Shown: positions 14,801-22,366 of the stretch, one piece after another | Layout of the letters: each line of letters opens with the position of its first letter | How positions within the stretch are numbered: the stretch's first letter is position 1 | Assembly: GCF_021474405.1 (NCBI RefSeq) | Contig: NZ_JAKEIO010000082.1 | Location: forward strand, 1-33,806 | From: [Streptosporangium] indianense | Lineage (GTDB): Bacteria; Actinomycetota; Actinomycetes; Streptomycetales; Streptomycetaceae | Reading direction: 5' to 3' | Length of the DNA stretch: 33,806 nt | Program-made: the position numbers and the translations under genes | Notes under the pieces: generated by a model | Told to the model about the DNA's origin: nothing | Databases searched by the model: none | The model's input: only the letters and a program-made list of their open reading frames with translations

Positions 14801-15556
14801 ATGCTCAAGGAAGTGATCGCGACCCGTTTCATCGCGCCCCTGCGCGAGGGCGGTTCGCTGCCGGGCCTGATCGAGGCCGACGACTCCGGCACCTACGTCC
14901 TCAAGTTCACCGGCGCCGGACAGGGACGCAAGACGCTCGTCGCCGAAGTGGTCTGCGGGGAACTCGCCCGGCGCCTCGGGCTGCGGATGCCACGCCTGGT
15001 CACCGTCGCCCTCGACCCGGAACTGGGGCTGGGCGAACCGGACGAGCAGGTGCAGAGCCTGCTCCGGTCCAGCGGCGGCACCAACCTCGGCATGGACTTC
15101 CTCTCCGGCGCCCTCGGCTTCGACCCGCTCGCGTTTCCGGTGAACCCCGAGGAGGCCGGCCGCGTGGTGTGGTTCGACGCGCTGATCAACAACGTCGACC
15201 GGTCCTGGCGCAACCCCAACCTGCTGCGGTGGCAGGGCGAGTTGTGGCTCGTCGACCACGGCGCGACGATGATCTGGCACCACAACTGGCCCGGTGTGGA
15301 GGCCTCCGCCGCCCGTCCGTACGACGCCTCCGACCACGCGCTGGCGTCCTTCGCCCCCGATGTCGCCGCCGCGGCCGCCGCGTTGGCGCCCCTGGTCACC
15401 GAGGAACTCCTCGCCGACGTCACCGCGCAGATCCCGGACGCCTGGCTCACGGACGAGCCCGGCTTCAGCGAGCCGGACGATCTGCGGCAGGCCTACGCGC
15501 GCCCGCTGCTGGCACGGGCCGCCGTCATCCACGAGCGCATCCGGGGGCTGAAGTGA
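14801..15556 (+). CDS. HipA-like kinase domain protein
   Basis: Protein of 251 aa. A compact HipA/PI3-4-kinase-like fold is suggested by TYVLKFTGAGQG (K35, ATP-binding lysine), VAEVVCGELARRLG (E49), LINNVDRSWRNPNLL (catalytic D133, Mg-binding N138) and LWLVDHGATM (D152, the DFG-like metal ligand). It lacks the N-terminal half of classical HipA (about 440 aa) and no HipB antitoxin is adjacent. Instead it overlaps by 4 nt (GTGA) with a DUF3037 gene, a pairing that I know to be common in bacteria. Substrate and role are unknown; toxin activity is not established. The start lies behind a weak TGGGG. Confidence 0.85.
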   Translation: MLKEVIATRFIAPLREGGSLPGLIEADDSGTYVLKFTGAGQGRKTLVAEVVCGELARRLGLRMPRLVTVALDPELGLGEPDEQVQSLLRSSGGTNLGMDFLSGALGFDPLAFPVNPEEAGRVVWFDALINNVDRSWRNPNLLRWQGELWLVDHGATMIWHHNWPGVEASAARPYDASDHALASFAPDVAAAAAALAPLVTEELLADVTAQIPDAWLTDEPGFSEPDDLRQAYARPLLARAAVIHERIRGLK

Positions 15557-15966
15557 ACGACCGGCACATCATCAAGGGCGGCCCCCGGGACCGCCACGTC
15601 TACGAGTACGCCGTCCTGCGCGTCGTCCCGCGCGTCGAACGCGGCGAGTGCATCAACGCCGGGGTCCTGGTCTACTGCCGCGCCGAGTCCTACGTCGGTG
15701 CCCGCACCCACCTCGACGAGGCCCGGCTGCTGGCCCTCGACCCGCGGGCCGACGTGGCCGGGGTGCGGGCCGCCCTACGGGCGGTGGAGGGCTTGTGCGC
15801 GGGCGGATCCACGGCCGGCCAGGCGGCGTCCGACGACCCGGGCCGCCGCTTCCGGTGGCTGGTCGCCCCCCGCTCCACGATCGTCCAGCCCGGCCCGGTG
15901 CACACCGGCCTGACCACGGACCCCGGGGCGGAGACCGAGCGGTTGCTGGACCTGCTGGTGAGGTGA
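15553..15966 (+). CDS. DUF3037 family protein, partner of the HipA-like kinase
   Basis: Protein of 137 aa from a GTG at 15553 inside the stop of the kinase gene (GTGA overlap), so translation is coupled. It matches DUF3037: YEYAVLRVVPRVERGECINAGVLVYCR near the start is the family hallmark, and SRRFxxL-type RRFRWLVAPRSTIVQPGPVH lies near the end. Function is unknown; conserved pairing with HipA-like kinases suggests substrate, adaptor or regulator of the kinase. The stop codon is 21 nt from that of the convergent excalibur gene. Confidence 0.85.
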   Translation: MNDRHIIKGGPRDRHVYEYAVLRVVPRVERGECINAGVLVYCRAESYVGARTHLDEARLLALDPRADVAGVRAALRAVEGLCAGGSTAGQAASDDPGRRFRWLVAPRSTIVQPGPVHTGLTTDPGAETERLLDLLVR

Positions 15967-15987
15967 GGGGCACCCCCGTCCCGTTGG

Positions 15988-16494
15988 TCAGCGCCGGCGG
16001 CGCCGCACCACGTATCCGGCCGCGAGAGCGGCACCCGCCGCGAAGGTCAGGCCGATCGCCAGCTCCCAGTCGCTGGGCCCCGAGGCCACCGCGCCGCCGA
16101 GTCCGCCCCGCACGCCCCCGGACGGGCTGCTGGACGGGCTGACGGAGGGCCGGACCGAAGGGCTCACCGAGGGGCTGGTGGCGGGGCTGGCCGACGCGCT
16201 CGCGGACCGGGTGGGTGACGCGGTGGCGGAAGTGCTGGGGGAGGCGGTGGGTGACGTGGTGGGCGAGATGATGCCGCGGTGGGCCAGCGCCTCGCACGCG
16301 ATGCCGTCGTCCGGGCCCTCATCCTCGTCGAGTCTGTGAGGATCGCTGCGATCCGCGTCGAAGACGGCCTGCGCGTCCTCCTGGAATGCGAAATCGCGGC
16401 AGTCCAGGTCCTGCCGGGCATGAGCGGGGTCGGCCATGGGCACGATCGCGACGACCGCGAACAGCGCGCCCAGGGCCCCGGTGCGACGGCGCAT
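15988..16494 (-). CDS. Secreted excalibur-domain protein with Ser/Thr/Pro stalk and C-terminal membrane anchor
   Basis: Protein of 168 aa. Residues 1-26 form a Sec signal peptide ending in AHA. An excalibur calcium-binding domain follows (DLDCRDFAFQEDAQAVFDAD, later DPHRLDEDEGPDDGIACE; two cysteines and the DxDxDG-like loop, about 29-68). Residues about 75-125 are a Ser/Pro/Thr/Ala-rich stalk of SPS- and SVSPS-type repeats, followed by a hydrophobic helix (LAIGLTFAAGAALAAGYVV) and a five-residue Arg tail (RRRRR). No LPxTG sorting motif is present, so membrane anchoring rather than sortase attachment is inferred. The partner and calcium role are unknown. Confidence 0.88.
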   Translation of the reverse strand: MRRRTGALGALFAVVAIVPMADPAHARQDLDCRDFAFQEDAQAVFDADRSDPHRLDEDEGPDDGIACEALAHRGIISPTTSPTASPSTSATASPTRSASASASPATSPSVSPSVRPSVSPSSSPSGGVRGGLGGAVASGPSDWELAIGLTFAAGAALAAGYVVRRRRR

Positions 16495-16528
16495 GGAGCG
16501 CCTCCCTTCCGACCGTGGGTGGCTCGCG

Positions 16529-16549
16529 CTTCGACGCTAGGCATCGAAG
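16529..16549 (-). promoter_or_regulatory. CTTCGA/TCGAAG inverted repeat upstream of the excalibur gene
   Basis: Six-base arms separated by 9 nt, 35-55 nt before the minus-strand start at 16494. The position fits an operator or a -35/-10 region, but no regulator can be assigned. Confidence 0.25.
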
Positions 16550-16646
16550 GGTCCGGCGGCGCGCCGCCGTGGGCCGATCGGGTGTCGTCGGGGGCGCTGC
16601 GGGGCCCGGCCGACCCGGGTGATGGATCACATGCCGCCCGTGGCCG

Positions 16647-16675
16647 TTGACACCGCGTGCCAGGGCTTCTAGCGT
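16647..16675 (+). promoter_or_regulatory. Promoter of the SDR operon
   Basis: TTGACA (16647-16652), a 17-nt spacer and TAGCGT (16670-16675) make a near-consensus primary-sigma promoter, with transcription expected to start at about 16682. Confidence 0.75.
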
Positions 16676-16693
16676 CACACCCACTGAAGGTAC

Positions 16694-16707
16694 TAAGCGG
16701 TCGCTCA
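16694..16707. promoter_or_regulatory. Operator-like near-palindrome TAAGCG-GT-CGCTCA
   Basis: One mismatch from a perfect 6+2+6 palindrome, located just downstream of the predicted transcription start of the SDR operon, so a bound dimer would block transcription. A TetR-family regulator is the likely type; none is encoded adjacent. Confidence 0.5.
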
Positions 16708-16724
16708 CCTGAGGAGTAGCAGTC

Positions 16725-17486
16725 ATGTCCACCACTGAGCAGCGGGTTGCCGTCGTGACCGGTGCCGCGCGCGGCATCGGTGCCGCCACCGCCGTACGAC
16801 TGGCCGCCGAGGGCCGCGCGGTCGCCGTGCTCGACCTCGACGAGGCGGCCTGCAAGGACACCGTCGAGAAGATCACCGCCGCCGGCGGCAAGGCCATCGC
16901 CGTCGGCTGCGACGTCTCCGACGAGGCACAGGTCGAGGCGGCCGTCGCGCGGATCGCCGAGGAACTCGGCGCCCCGACGATCCTGGTCAACAACGCGGGC
17001 GTGCTGCGCGACAACCTGCTGTTCAAGATGAGCGTCTCCGACTGGGACACCGTCATGAACGTGCACCTGCGCGGCGCCTTCCTGATGTCCAAGGCCTGTC
17101 AGAAGCACATGGTGGACGCGGGCTTCGGCCGGATCGTCAACCTGTCGTCGTCGTCCGCGCTCGGCAACCGCGGCCAGGTGAACTACTCGGCCGCCAAGGC
17201 GGGCCTGCAGGGCTTCACCAAGACCCTCGCCAAGGAGCTCGGCAAGTTCGGCGTCACCGCCAACTCCGTCGCGCCCGGCTTCATCGCCACCGAGATGACC
17301 AAGACCACCGCCGAGCGCGTCGGCATGGGCTTCGAGGACTTCAAGGCCGCCGCCGCCACCCAGATCCCGGTGGCCCGGGTCGGCGAGCCGGAGGACATCG
17401 CCAACGCCATCGCCTTCTTCACCGGCGAGGCCGCCGGATTCGTCTCCGGCCAGGTGCTGTACGTGGCCGGCGGACCGCTCGACTAG
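16725..17486 (+). CDS. fabG: Short-chain dehydrogenase/reductase, 3-oxoacyl-ACP reductase type (FabG-like)
   Basis: Protein of 253 aa with GAGGAG upstream. It has the Rossmann motif TGAARGIG (12-19), NNAG (89-92), catalytic Ser141 in NLSSSSALG, Tyr154 and Lys158 in YSAAK, and PGFI with a C-terminal GQVLYVAGG, all as in FabG enzymes that reduce 3-oxoacyl thioesters with NADPH. It stands outside the main fatty-acid synthase cluster, so a role on specialised acyl or CoA substrates is as likely as primary fatty-acid synthesis. It is the first gene of a two-gene operon with a second SDR 12 nt downstream, controlled by the promoter and operator-like site upstream. Confidence 0.9.
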   Translation: MSTTEQRVAVVTGAARGIGAATAVRLAAEGRAVAVLDLDEAACKDTVEKITAAGGKAIAVGCDVSDEAQVEAAVARIAEELGAPTILVNNAGVLRDNLLFKMSVSDWDTVMNVHLRGAFLMSKACQKHMVDAGFGRIVNLSSSSALGNRGQVNYSAAKAGLQGFTKTLAKELGKFGVTANSVAPGFIATEMTKTTAERVGMGFEDFKAAAATQIPVARVGEPEDIANAIAFFTGEAAGFVSGQVLYVAGGPLD

Positions 17487-17498
17487 AGGACGAAGAAC

Positions 17499-18257
17499 AT
17501 GACTTCCGTGGAACTCTCCGGCAAGGTCGCCCTCGTCACGGGCGCCAGCCGCGGCATCGGCTACGGCGTCGCCGAGGCCCTGGTCGCGCGCGGCGACCGC
17601 GTGTGCATCACCGGCCGCAACGAGGACGCCCTCAAGGAGGCCGTCGAGCAGCTCGGCGCCGACCGCGCGATCTACGTCGCCGGCAAGGCGCACGACGAGG
17701 CCCACCAGGCCGCGGCCGTCGAGCGCACGATGGAGGCCTTCGGCCGCGTCGACCACCTGATCAACAACGCGGGCACCAACCCCGTGTTCGGGCCGATCGC
17801 CGACCTGGACCTGAACGTCGCCCGCAAGGTCTTCGAGACCAACGTCGTCTCGGCGCTCGGCTTCGCCCAGCGGACCTGGCACGCCTGGCAGAAGGACAAC
17901 GGCGGCGCGATCGTCAACATCGCCTCCGTCGCGGGCCTCTCGCCCTCGCCGTTCATCGGCGCCTACGGTGTCAGCAAGGCCGCGATGATCAACCTGACCG
18001 TGCAGCTCGCGCACGAGTTCGCGCCCAAGGTGCGGGTCAACGCGATCGCCCCGGCCGTGGTGAAGACCAAGTTCGCCCAGGCCCTGTACGAGGGCCGGGA
18101 GGAGGAGGCCGCGGCGGCCTACCCGCTCGGCCGGCTCGGTGTGCCCTCCGACATCGGGGGCGCTGCCGCGTTCCTCACCTCCGAGCAGTCCGACTGGGTC
18201 ACCGGCCAGACGCTCGTCGTCGACGGCGGCATCTTCCTCAACGCCGGAACCGGCTGA
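17499..18257 (+). CDS. Short-chain dehydrogenase/reductase (second of operon)
   Basis: Protein of 252 aa, ATG at 17499, 12 nt after the stop of the first SDR, with GAGGACGAAGAAC between. Motifs: TGASRGIG (14-21), NNAG (89-92), Ser143, Tyr156 and Lys160 (Y-G-V-S-K), and GQTLVVDGG near the C-terminus. The N-terminal half is more divergent from FabG than the first gene, including an atypical CITGRN after strand 2. Together the pair may carry out successive or alternative oxidoreductions on one acyl-thioester or alcohol substrate. A strong hairpin terminator follows. Confidence 0.9.
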   Translation: MTSVELSGKVALVTGASRGIGYGVAEALVARGDRVCITGRNEDALKEAVEQLGADRAIYVAGKAHDEAHQAAAVERTMEAFGRVDHLINNAGTNPVFGPIADLDLNVARKVFETNVVSALGFAQRTWHAWQKDNGGAIVNIASVAGLSPSPFIGAYGVSKAAMINLTVQLAHEFAPKVRVNAIAPAVVKTKFAQALYEGREEEAAAAYPLGRLGVPSDIGGAAAFLTSEQSDWVTGQTLVVDGGIFLNAGTG

Positions 18258-18277
18258 CGAGGACCGCACACCCGGAC

Positions 18278-18314
18278 GGAACGGGCGCCCGCCGGCATCG
18301 GCGGCGCCCGTTCC
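18278..18314 (+). terminator. Terminator hairpin after the SDR operon
   Basis: Perfect 12-bp arms (18278-18289 and 18303-18314) and a 13-nt loop begin 20 nt after the stop codon. No T tract follows, which is common for Streptomyces. Confidence 0.75.
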
Positions 18315-18341
18315 GGTGGGCAAAAGCACCGCAAAGTGCGA

Positions 18342-18438
18342 TGACAACGTCGTCAAAGGTTTATTGATCAAGCGGTGATGGACGGGGAGGGTCAGGGGGC
18401 GCGGCACTGCGGTATGGTCTGCCGACCCTTGGTATGGC
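18342..18438 (+). promoter_or_regulatory. Upstream region of the solute-binding protein gene with repeated GGTATGG
   Basis: GGTATGG occurs at 18411-18417 and 18431-18437, 20 nt apart; TATGGT (18413-18418) could be a -10. Further upstream lies A/T-rich DNA with the palindrome TTGATCAA (18364-18371). Promoter location is uncertain. Confidence 0.35.
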
Positions 18439-18456
18439 AGATCGAGGAGCGTGCTC

Positions 18457-20043
18457 GTGTTCAACCGGAACCGATGCCTGCGGCAGGTGGCGGCCATCGC
18501 GTCCATATCGTCCCTGCTCGCCGGATGCGGCGTGCTGTCCTCCGACACCCCGGAGGACGAAGGGCCGATCGTCGTGGGCACCACCAGCTCGCCCAGCACC
18601 CTCGACCCCGCCGCGTCGTGGGACAGCTCCTGGGAGCTGTTCCGCAACATCTACCAGACGCTGCTGAGCTACCCGACGGGCGCGAGCACGCCGCAGCCGG
18701 ACGCCGCCGAGAAGTGCGGCTTCAGCGACTCCTCGAACCAGGTCTACCGCTGTGAACTGCGCGAGGGCCTGACGTTCTCCAACGGGGACGCGCTCGACGC
18801 CCGGGCGGTCAAGTACTCGTTCGACCGGATCCGCAAGATCAACGTCAACGGCGGACCCGCCGGTCTGCTGGGCAGCCTCGAGCGGGTCCAGGCGCCGAAC
18901 GAGCGCGAGGTGGTCTTCCACCTCAACAAGCCCGACTCGACCTTCCCGTTCGTGCTCGCCACGCCCGCCATGTCGATCGTGTCCCCGGACGCCTACCCGG
19001 ACGACAGTCTGCGCAAGGACGGCGACGTGGTCGGATCGGGGCCGTACACCCTCGACTCGTACTCCGAGGGCAAGGAGGCCGTCCTCGTCCGCAACGACGC
19101 CTACAAGGGCTACGCGGAGCGCCGGAACGACGCGGTGACCGTCCGCTACTTCCAGGACTCCGCCACCATGGTGAAGGCCCTGCGGAACCGGGACATCGAC
19201 GTGACCTACCGCGGTCTGGCGGCCGGTGACGTCGTCGAACTCCAGGGCAAGTCCTCCAAGGACGAGGAGATCCAGCTCGTCGAGGGCACCGGCACCGACA
19301 TCAACTACCTGGTGTTCAACCCCAAGGACTCCTGGGCGAACAAGAAGGCCGTACGCCAGGCCGTCGCGCAGGTCGTCGACCGGGCGGCGATCGCCCACAA
19401 GGTCTACAAGGACACCGTCGACCCGCTGTACTCCATGGTCCCCAAGGGACTCACGGGCCACACCACGGGCTACTTCGACGACTACGGCGACCCCGACGTC
19501 GCCAAGGCCCGCAAGATCCTCACCGAGGCGGGCATCAACGAGCGCGTCCCGCTCACCCTCTGGTACACCAGCGATCGCTACGGCTCCGAGACCGCCGGCG
19601 AGTTCAAGGAGCTGAAGCGCCAGCTCGAGGCCTCAGGGCTGTTCACGATCAGCCTGAAGAGCCGGCCCTGGAAGACGTACGTCGAGGGCTACCAGAAGGG
19701 CGAGTACCCGGTCTTCGGGCGTGGCTGGTTCCCCGACTTCCCGGACGCCGAGAACTTCATCGCGCCGTTCGTCGGCAACCAGAACGCCCTCGGCACGCCC
19801 TACCCGGCGCCCGAGATCACCGGCGACCTGCTGCCCCGCTCGCGCCGGGAGAGCGACCGCGCGAACGTGGTGAAGGAGTTCGAGGAGGCCCAGCAGATCC
19901 TCGTGGACGACGCGCGGCTGCTGCCGCTGTGGCAGGGCCGGCAGTACGTGGCGGCCAGCCGGGACGTCTCGGGCGCCGAGCGGGCCATGGACCCGTCGAC
20001 GATCATGATGATGTGGGAGCTGCACCGCAAGACCGCCTGGTGA
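18457..20043 (+). CDS. ABC transporter substrate-binding lipoprotein, family 5 (oligopeptide/nickel type)
   Basis: About 528 aa from the GTG at 18457 (GAGGAG at 18444-18449, 7-nt spacing; the GTG at 18451 is too close). A lipoprotein signal ends with SLLAGC (Cys24). The family 5 fold is clear: PSTLDPAASWD, the Leu/Tyr-rich first lobe (GLTFSNGDALDARAVKYSFD about 105-125), VGSGPYTL and the C-terminal ARLLPLWQGRQY. These proteins deliver peptides or other solutes to a permease on the outer face of the membrane. No permease or ATPase gene is adjacent, so it either feeds a transporter encoded elsewhere or acts as a sensor. Start and family are firm, ligand unknown. Confidence 0.92.
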   Translation: MFNRNRCLRQVAAIASISSLLAGCGVLSSDTPEDEGPIVVGTTSSPSTLDPAASWDSSWELFRNIYQTLLSYPTGASTPQPDAAEKCGFSDSSNQVYRCELREGLTFSNGDALDARAVKYSFDRIRKINVNGGPAGLLGSLERVQAPNEREVVFHLNKPDSTFPFVLATPAMSIVSPDAYPDDSLRKDGDVVGSGPYTLDSYSEGKEAVLVRNDAYKGYAERRNDAVTVRYFQDSATMVKALRNRDIDVTYRGLAAGDVVELQGKSSKDEEIQLVEGTGTDINYLVFNPKDSWANKKAVRQAVAQVVDRAAIAHKVYKDTVDPLYSMVPKGLTGHTTGYFDDYGDPDVAKARKILTEAGINERVPLTLWYTSDRYGSETAGEFKELKRQLEASGLFTISLKSRPWKTYVEGYQKGEYPVFGRGWFPDFPDAENFIAPFVGNQNALGTPYPAPEITGDLLPRSRRESDRANVVKEFEEAQQILVDDARLLPLWQGRQYVAASRDVSGAERAMDPSTIMMMWELHRKTAW

Positions 20044-20136
20044 GCGGTCCGGCACCGGGCTTTGACGGGCGCGCTGTCAGTGGTCGCCTGTAGGTTCTGT
20101 GGCCTGGAAGTGACCGCACATCGTAAGGACGTTGAC

Positions 20137-20820
20137 GTGACCGACATCGCCATGCTGCCCGAGTCCTGGCGCGGGGTTCTGGGCGACGAACTGCAGCAGC
20201 CCTGGTTCAAGGAGCTGACGGAGTTCGTCGAGGAGGAGCGGGCGAAGGGTCCCGTCTACCCGCCGCGCGAGGAGGTCTTCGCCGCGCTGGACGCCACGCC
20301 GTACGAGGAGGTCAAGGTCCTGATCCTCGGTCAGGACCCCTACCACGGCGAGGGGCAGGGGCACGGGCTGTGCTTCTCGGTGCGGCCGGGGGTCCGGATC
20401 CCGCCGTCCCTGCGCAACATCTACAAGGAGATGCACCAGGAGCTGGGCACGCCGATCCCGGACAACGGCTATCTGATGCCGTGGGCCGAGCAGGGCGTGC
20501 TGCTGCTCAACGCGGTCCTCACGGTCCGCGGCGGCGAGGCCAACTCGCACAAGGGCCGGGGCTGGGAGAAGTTCACCGACGCGGTGATCCGGGCCGTGGC
20601 CGAGCGGCCCGACCCGGCGGTCTTCGTGCTGTGGGGCAACTACGCGCAGAAGAAGCTCCCGCTGATCGACGAGTCCCGGCACATCGTGGTCAAGGGCGCT
20701 CACCCCTCGCCGCTGTCGGCGAAGAAGTTCTTCGGCTCCCGCCCCTTCACGCAGATCAACGAGGCCGTGGCGGCGCAGGGTCACACGCCGATCGACTGGA
20801 CGATCCCGAACCTGGGCTGA
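20137..20820 (+). CDS. ung: Uracil-DNA glycosylase
   Basis: Protein of 227 aa from the GTG at 20137, with AAGGA 7 nt upstream; the frame extends upstream to 20062 but without coding features. Family 1 UDG motifs are complete: GQDPYHG with catalytic Asp67, and HPSPLS with the leucine-loop His189. It removes uracil from DNA by hydrolysing the N-glycosidic bond, starting base excision repair. Length is typical. Streptomyces often have two ung genes, and this could be either. It is followed by the 30-nt tandem repeat region. Confidence 0.96.
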   Translation: MTDIAMLPESWRGVLGDELQQPWFKELTEFVEEERAKGPVYPPREEVFAALDATPYEEVKVLILGQDPYHGEGQGHGLCFSVRPGVRIPPSLRNIYKEMHQELGTPIPDNGYLMPWAEQGVLLLNAVLTVRGGEANSHKGRGWEKFTDAVIRAVAERPDPAVFVLWGNYAQKKLPLIDESRHIVVKGAHPSPLSAKKFFGSRPFTQINEAVAAQGHTPIDWTIPNLG

Positions 20821-20930
20821 GGCCTGCCGGCCGCGGACCGCGCGGTGACGGGACCGGTGGCGGCCGGCGCCGCCCGGACCGCGCGGTGACCGGCCCCGTG
20901 GTGTCCGGAGCCGCTTCGGGCCGTGGGAGC
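20821..20930. other. Degenerate upstream part of the ung 3' repeat region
   Basis: A 15-nt direct repeat GGACCGCGCGGTGAC occurs at 20835-20849 and 20876-20890, and the sequence is related in composition to the perfect 30-nt array that follows. No gene is supported here. Confidence 0.55.
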
Positions 20931-21080
20931 GGACCGTGGGTGTCCGGGGCCGTGGTGACCGGACCGTGGGTGTCCGGGGCCGTGGTGACCGGACCGTGGG
21001 CGTCCGGGGCCGTGGTGACCGGACCGTGGGTGTCCGGGGCCGTGGTGACCGGACCGTGGGTGTGCGGAGCCGCCTGAGCC
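20931..21080. repeat. Tandem repeat of 30 nt, five copies
   Basis: The unit begins GGACCGTGGGTGTCCGGGGC and ends CGTGGTGACC. Copies start at 20931, 20961, 20991, 21021 and 21051. Copies 1, 2 and 4 are identical, copy 3 differs by one base (T to C at 21001), and copy 5 is degenerate in its second half. It lies between ung and the next gene. Because 30 is divisible by 3, each reading frame gives a 10-aa repeat, for example GPWVSGAVVT, but no start or ribosome binding site supports a real gene. Confidence 0.92.
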
Positions 21081-21141
21081 GGATCGTCCCCGCCTGCGGT
21101 TAGCGTCGGCGGGAACAGCCGGCGAGTGCGCGGAGGGCGTC

Positions 21142-21642
21142 GTGGCGGAGCGACAGGAGCAGGCGGTGCCCGACGCCGTGCTGACCCGGATCGGGCAGGT
21201 GGTCATGCTGCACCACGCGGGAGACCGGGAGGAGGCCCGGGCCCGGCTCCTCGGCCTGTGGGCGGAGATCGGCGAGCACGGCGACGCGCTGCACCGCTGC
21301 ACCCTCGCCCACTACCTCGCCGACACCCAGGACGATCCCGCCGACGAACTGGCCTGGGACCTGCGGGCGCTGACGGCCGCCGAGGAGGCCGGGCAGGAGG
21401 ACCTCGCCGTCACGGCGGTCGCCGCGCTCTATCCCTCCCTCCACCTGAACCTGGCCCACGACTACGTCAGACTCGGCCGGTACGACGCCGCCCGCGTACA
21501 CCTATGGCGGGCCCGGGACACGGCTTTCGCCCTCGTCGACGACGGTTACGGCACGGGCGTGTGGGCGGCCATCGCACGGCTGGAGTCCCGGCTGGGGGAG
21601 GGCGGCGCGGGGACGTGGACGCCGCCCCGGCAGCGGCCCTGA
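21142..21642 (+). CDS. Small helical TPR-like protein of unknown function
   Basis: Protein of 166 aa from a GTG at 21142, with GGAGGG 4 nt upstream. It is helix-rich and resembles tetratricopeptide repeats: AGDREEARARLLGLWAEIG, ALHRCTLAHYLADTQD and YPSLHLNLAHDYVRLGRYDA (about 27-113), the last being a good TPR consensus. The C-terminal 30 residues are Gly/Pro/Arg-rich. Likely a protein-protein interaction module. No functional partner is obvious nearby; it converges on a small lipoprotein gene only 9 nt away. Confidence 0.75.
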   Translation: MAERQEQAVPDAVLTRIGQVVMLHHAGDREEARARLLGLWAEIGEHGDALHRCTLAHYLADTQDDPADELAWDLRALTAAEEAGQEDLAVTAVAALYPSLHLNLAHDYVRLGRYDAARVHLWRARDTAFALVDDGYGTGVWAAIARLESRLGEGGAGTWTPPRQRP

Positions 21643-21651
21643 CTCGGCAGG

Positions 21652-22164
21652 TCAACGCCCGTACATGTCACGGCAGATCGTCGCCTCCGGACTGTCCGCC
21701 CGCCATCCCCCGTAGCGCCTGCCCAGGGCGCACACGTCCGCGTTGCTGTGCGGGACCCGCTTCTCGACGTCCGGGCCCACCGACGCCGACACGTCGGCGT
21801 GCGACCGTCGGGGGCCGAGCGGTGCGGGCCCGGCGCGTTCCGGACGCGCCGGGCGCGGACGGACCTCGCGGTGCCCGGGCTGCTGCGCCACCTGCTGCCG
21901 CGGGGCCGCCGGGGGAGCGGCCGGGCGGGTCGCCTGCGTGGCAGGCTCCGGCCGGCGGGAGGCCTCCTCGACGAGCACCAGGGCCTCCCGGGCCGGTGCC
22001 TGCACCACCGGGGTCCGAGCCGCACCGTCCGGTTCCGGCGCCGACGGCCGGGACGGGGCCGACGAGGCCCCCGGCGCGGGGGGTCGCGGGACCGTCGTAC
22101 AGCCGGAGAGGGCCGAGACCGCCACGGTCACCAGGAGCGTCGCTGTGGTCGTCGTTCGATACAC
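21652..22164 (-). CDS. Small Pro/Ala-rich lipoprotein
   Basis: About 170 aa from the GTG at 22164, chosen because it starts a clean lipoprotein signal (TLLVTVAVSALSGC, Cys22); longer starts would put the signal internally. After the lipobox comes a Pro/Ala/Ser/Arg-rich, probably disordered region (about 25-125). The C-terminus is conserved-looking, with two cysteines in a CALGRRYGGWRADSPEATIC pattern, a motif that I have seen at the end of several Streptomyces secreted proteins. Function unknown; it would be lipid-modified and could be acylated by the Lnt encoded at 25.6-27.2 kb. Confidence 0.72.
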   Translation of the reverse strand: MYRTTTTATLLVTVAVSALSGCTTVPRPPAPGASSAPSRPSAPEPDGAARTPVVQAPAREALVLVEEASRRPEPATQATRPAAPPAAPRQQVAQQPGHREVRPRPARPERAGPAPLGPRRSHADVSASVGPDVEKRVPHSNADVCALGRRYGGWRADSPEATICRDMYGR

Positions 22165-22366
22165 CCGCGCAACTCTGGTGCGTCGGACCGCCGTTGGGGC
22201 GGCGGACAGGGGGGAGTTGCCCCGCACGGGTGATCTCCCGCCCCGTACGGAGGGCCCTCGTGTGACGGGGGTGACGTGCGGCGATACGTGTGACGGCGGT
22301 GCTGATGCGTGTGCCCACGGTGAACCCGTGCTGCTGTCGGGCTTACCGAGATGCCGGTGGCGAGGG

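Noticed and set aside
16555..16568. Perfect palindrome GGCGGCGCGCCGCC
   Set aside because: Pure G/C palindromes are frequent by chance at this composition, and no positional logic supports a function.
18364..18371. TTGATCAA as a specific operator
   Set aside because: Eight bases are too few to assign a regulator; kept only as part of the upstream-region description.
20062..20096. Promoter TTGACG ... TAGGTT before ung
   Set aside because: The spacing between the two hexamers is 23 nt, too long for a standard promoter, so it was not called.
20370..21077. Plus-strand frame in ung continuing through the 30-nt repeats as a 10-aa repeat protein
   Set aside because: It begins as an out-of-frame shadow of ung and has no ribosome binding site; the repeated peptide follows automatically from a repeat length divisible by 3.
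20931..21080. CRISPR array
   Set aside because: Units are directly abutting with no unique spacers, and there are no cas genes.
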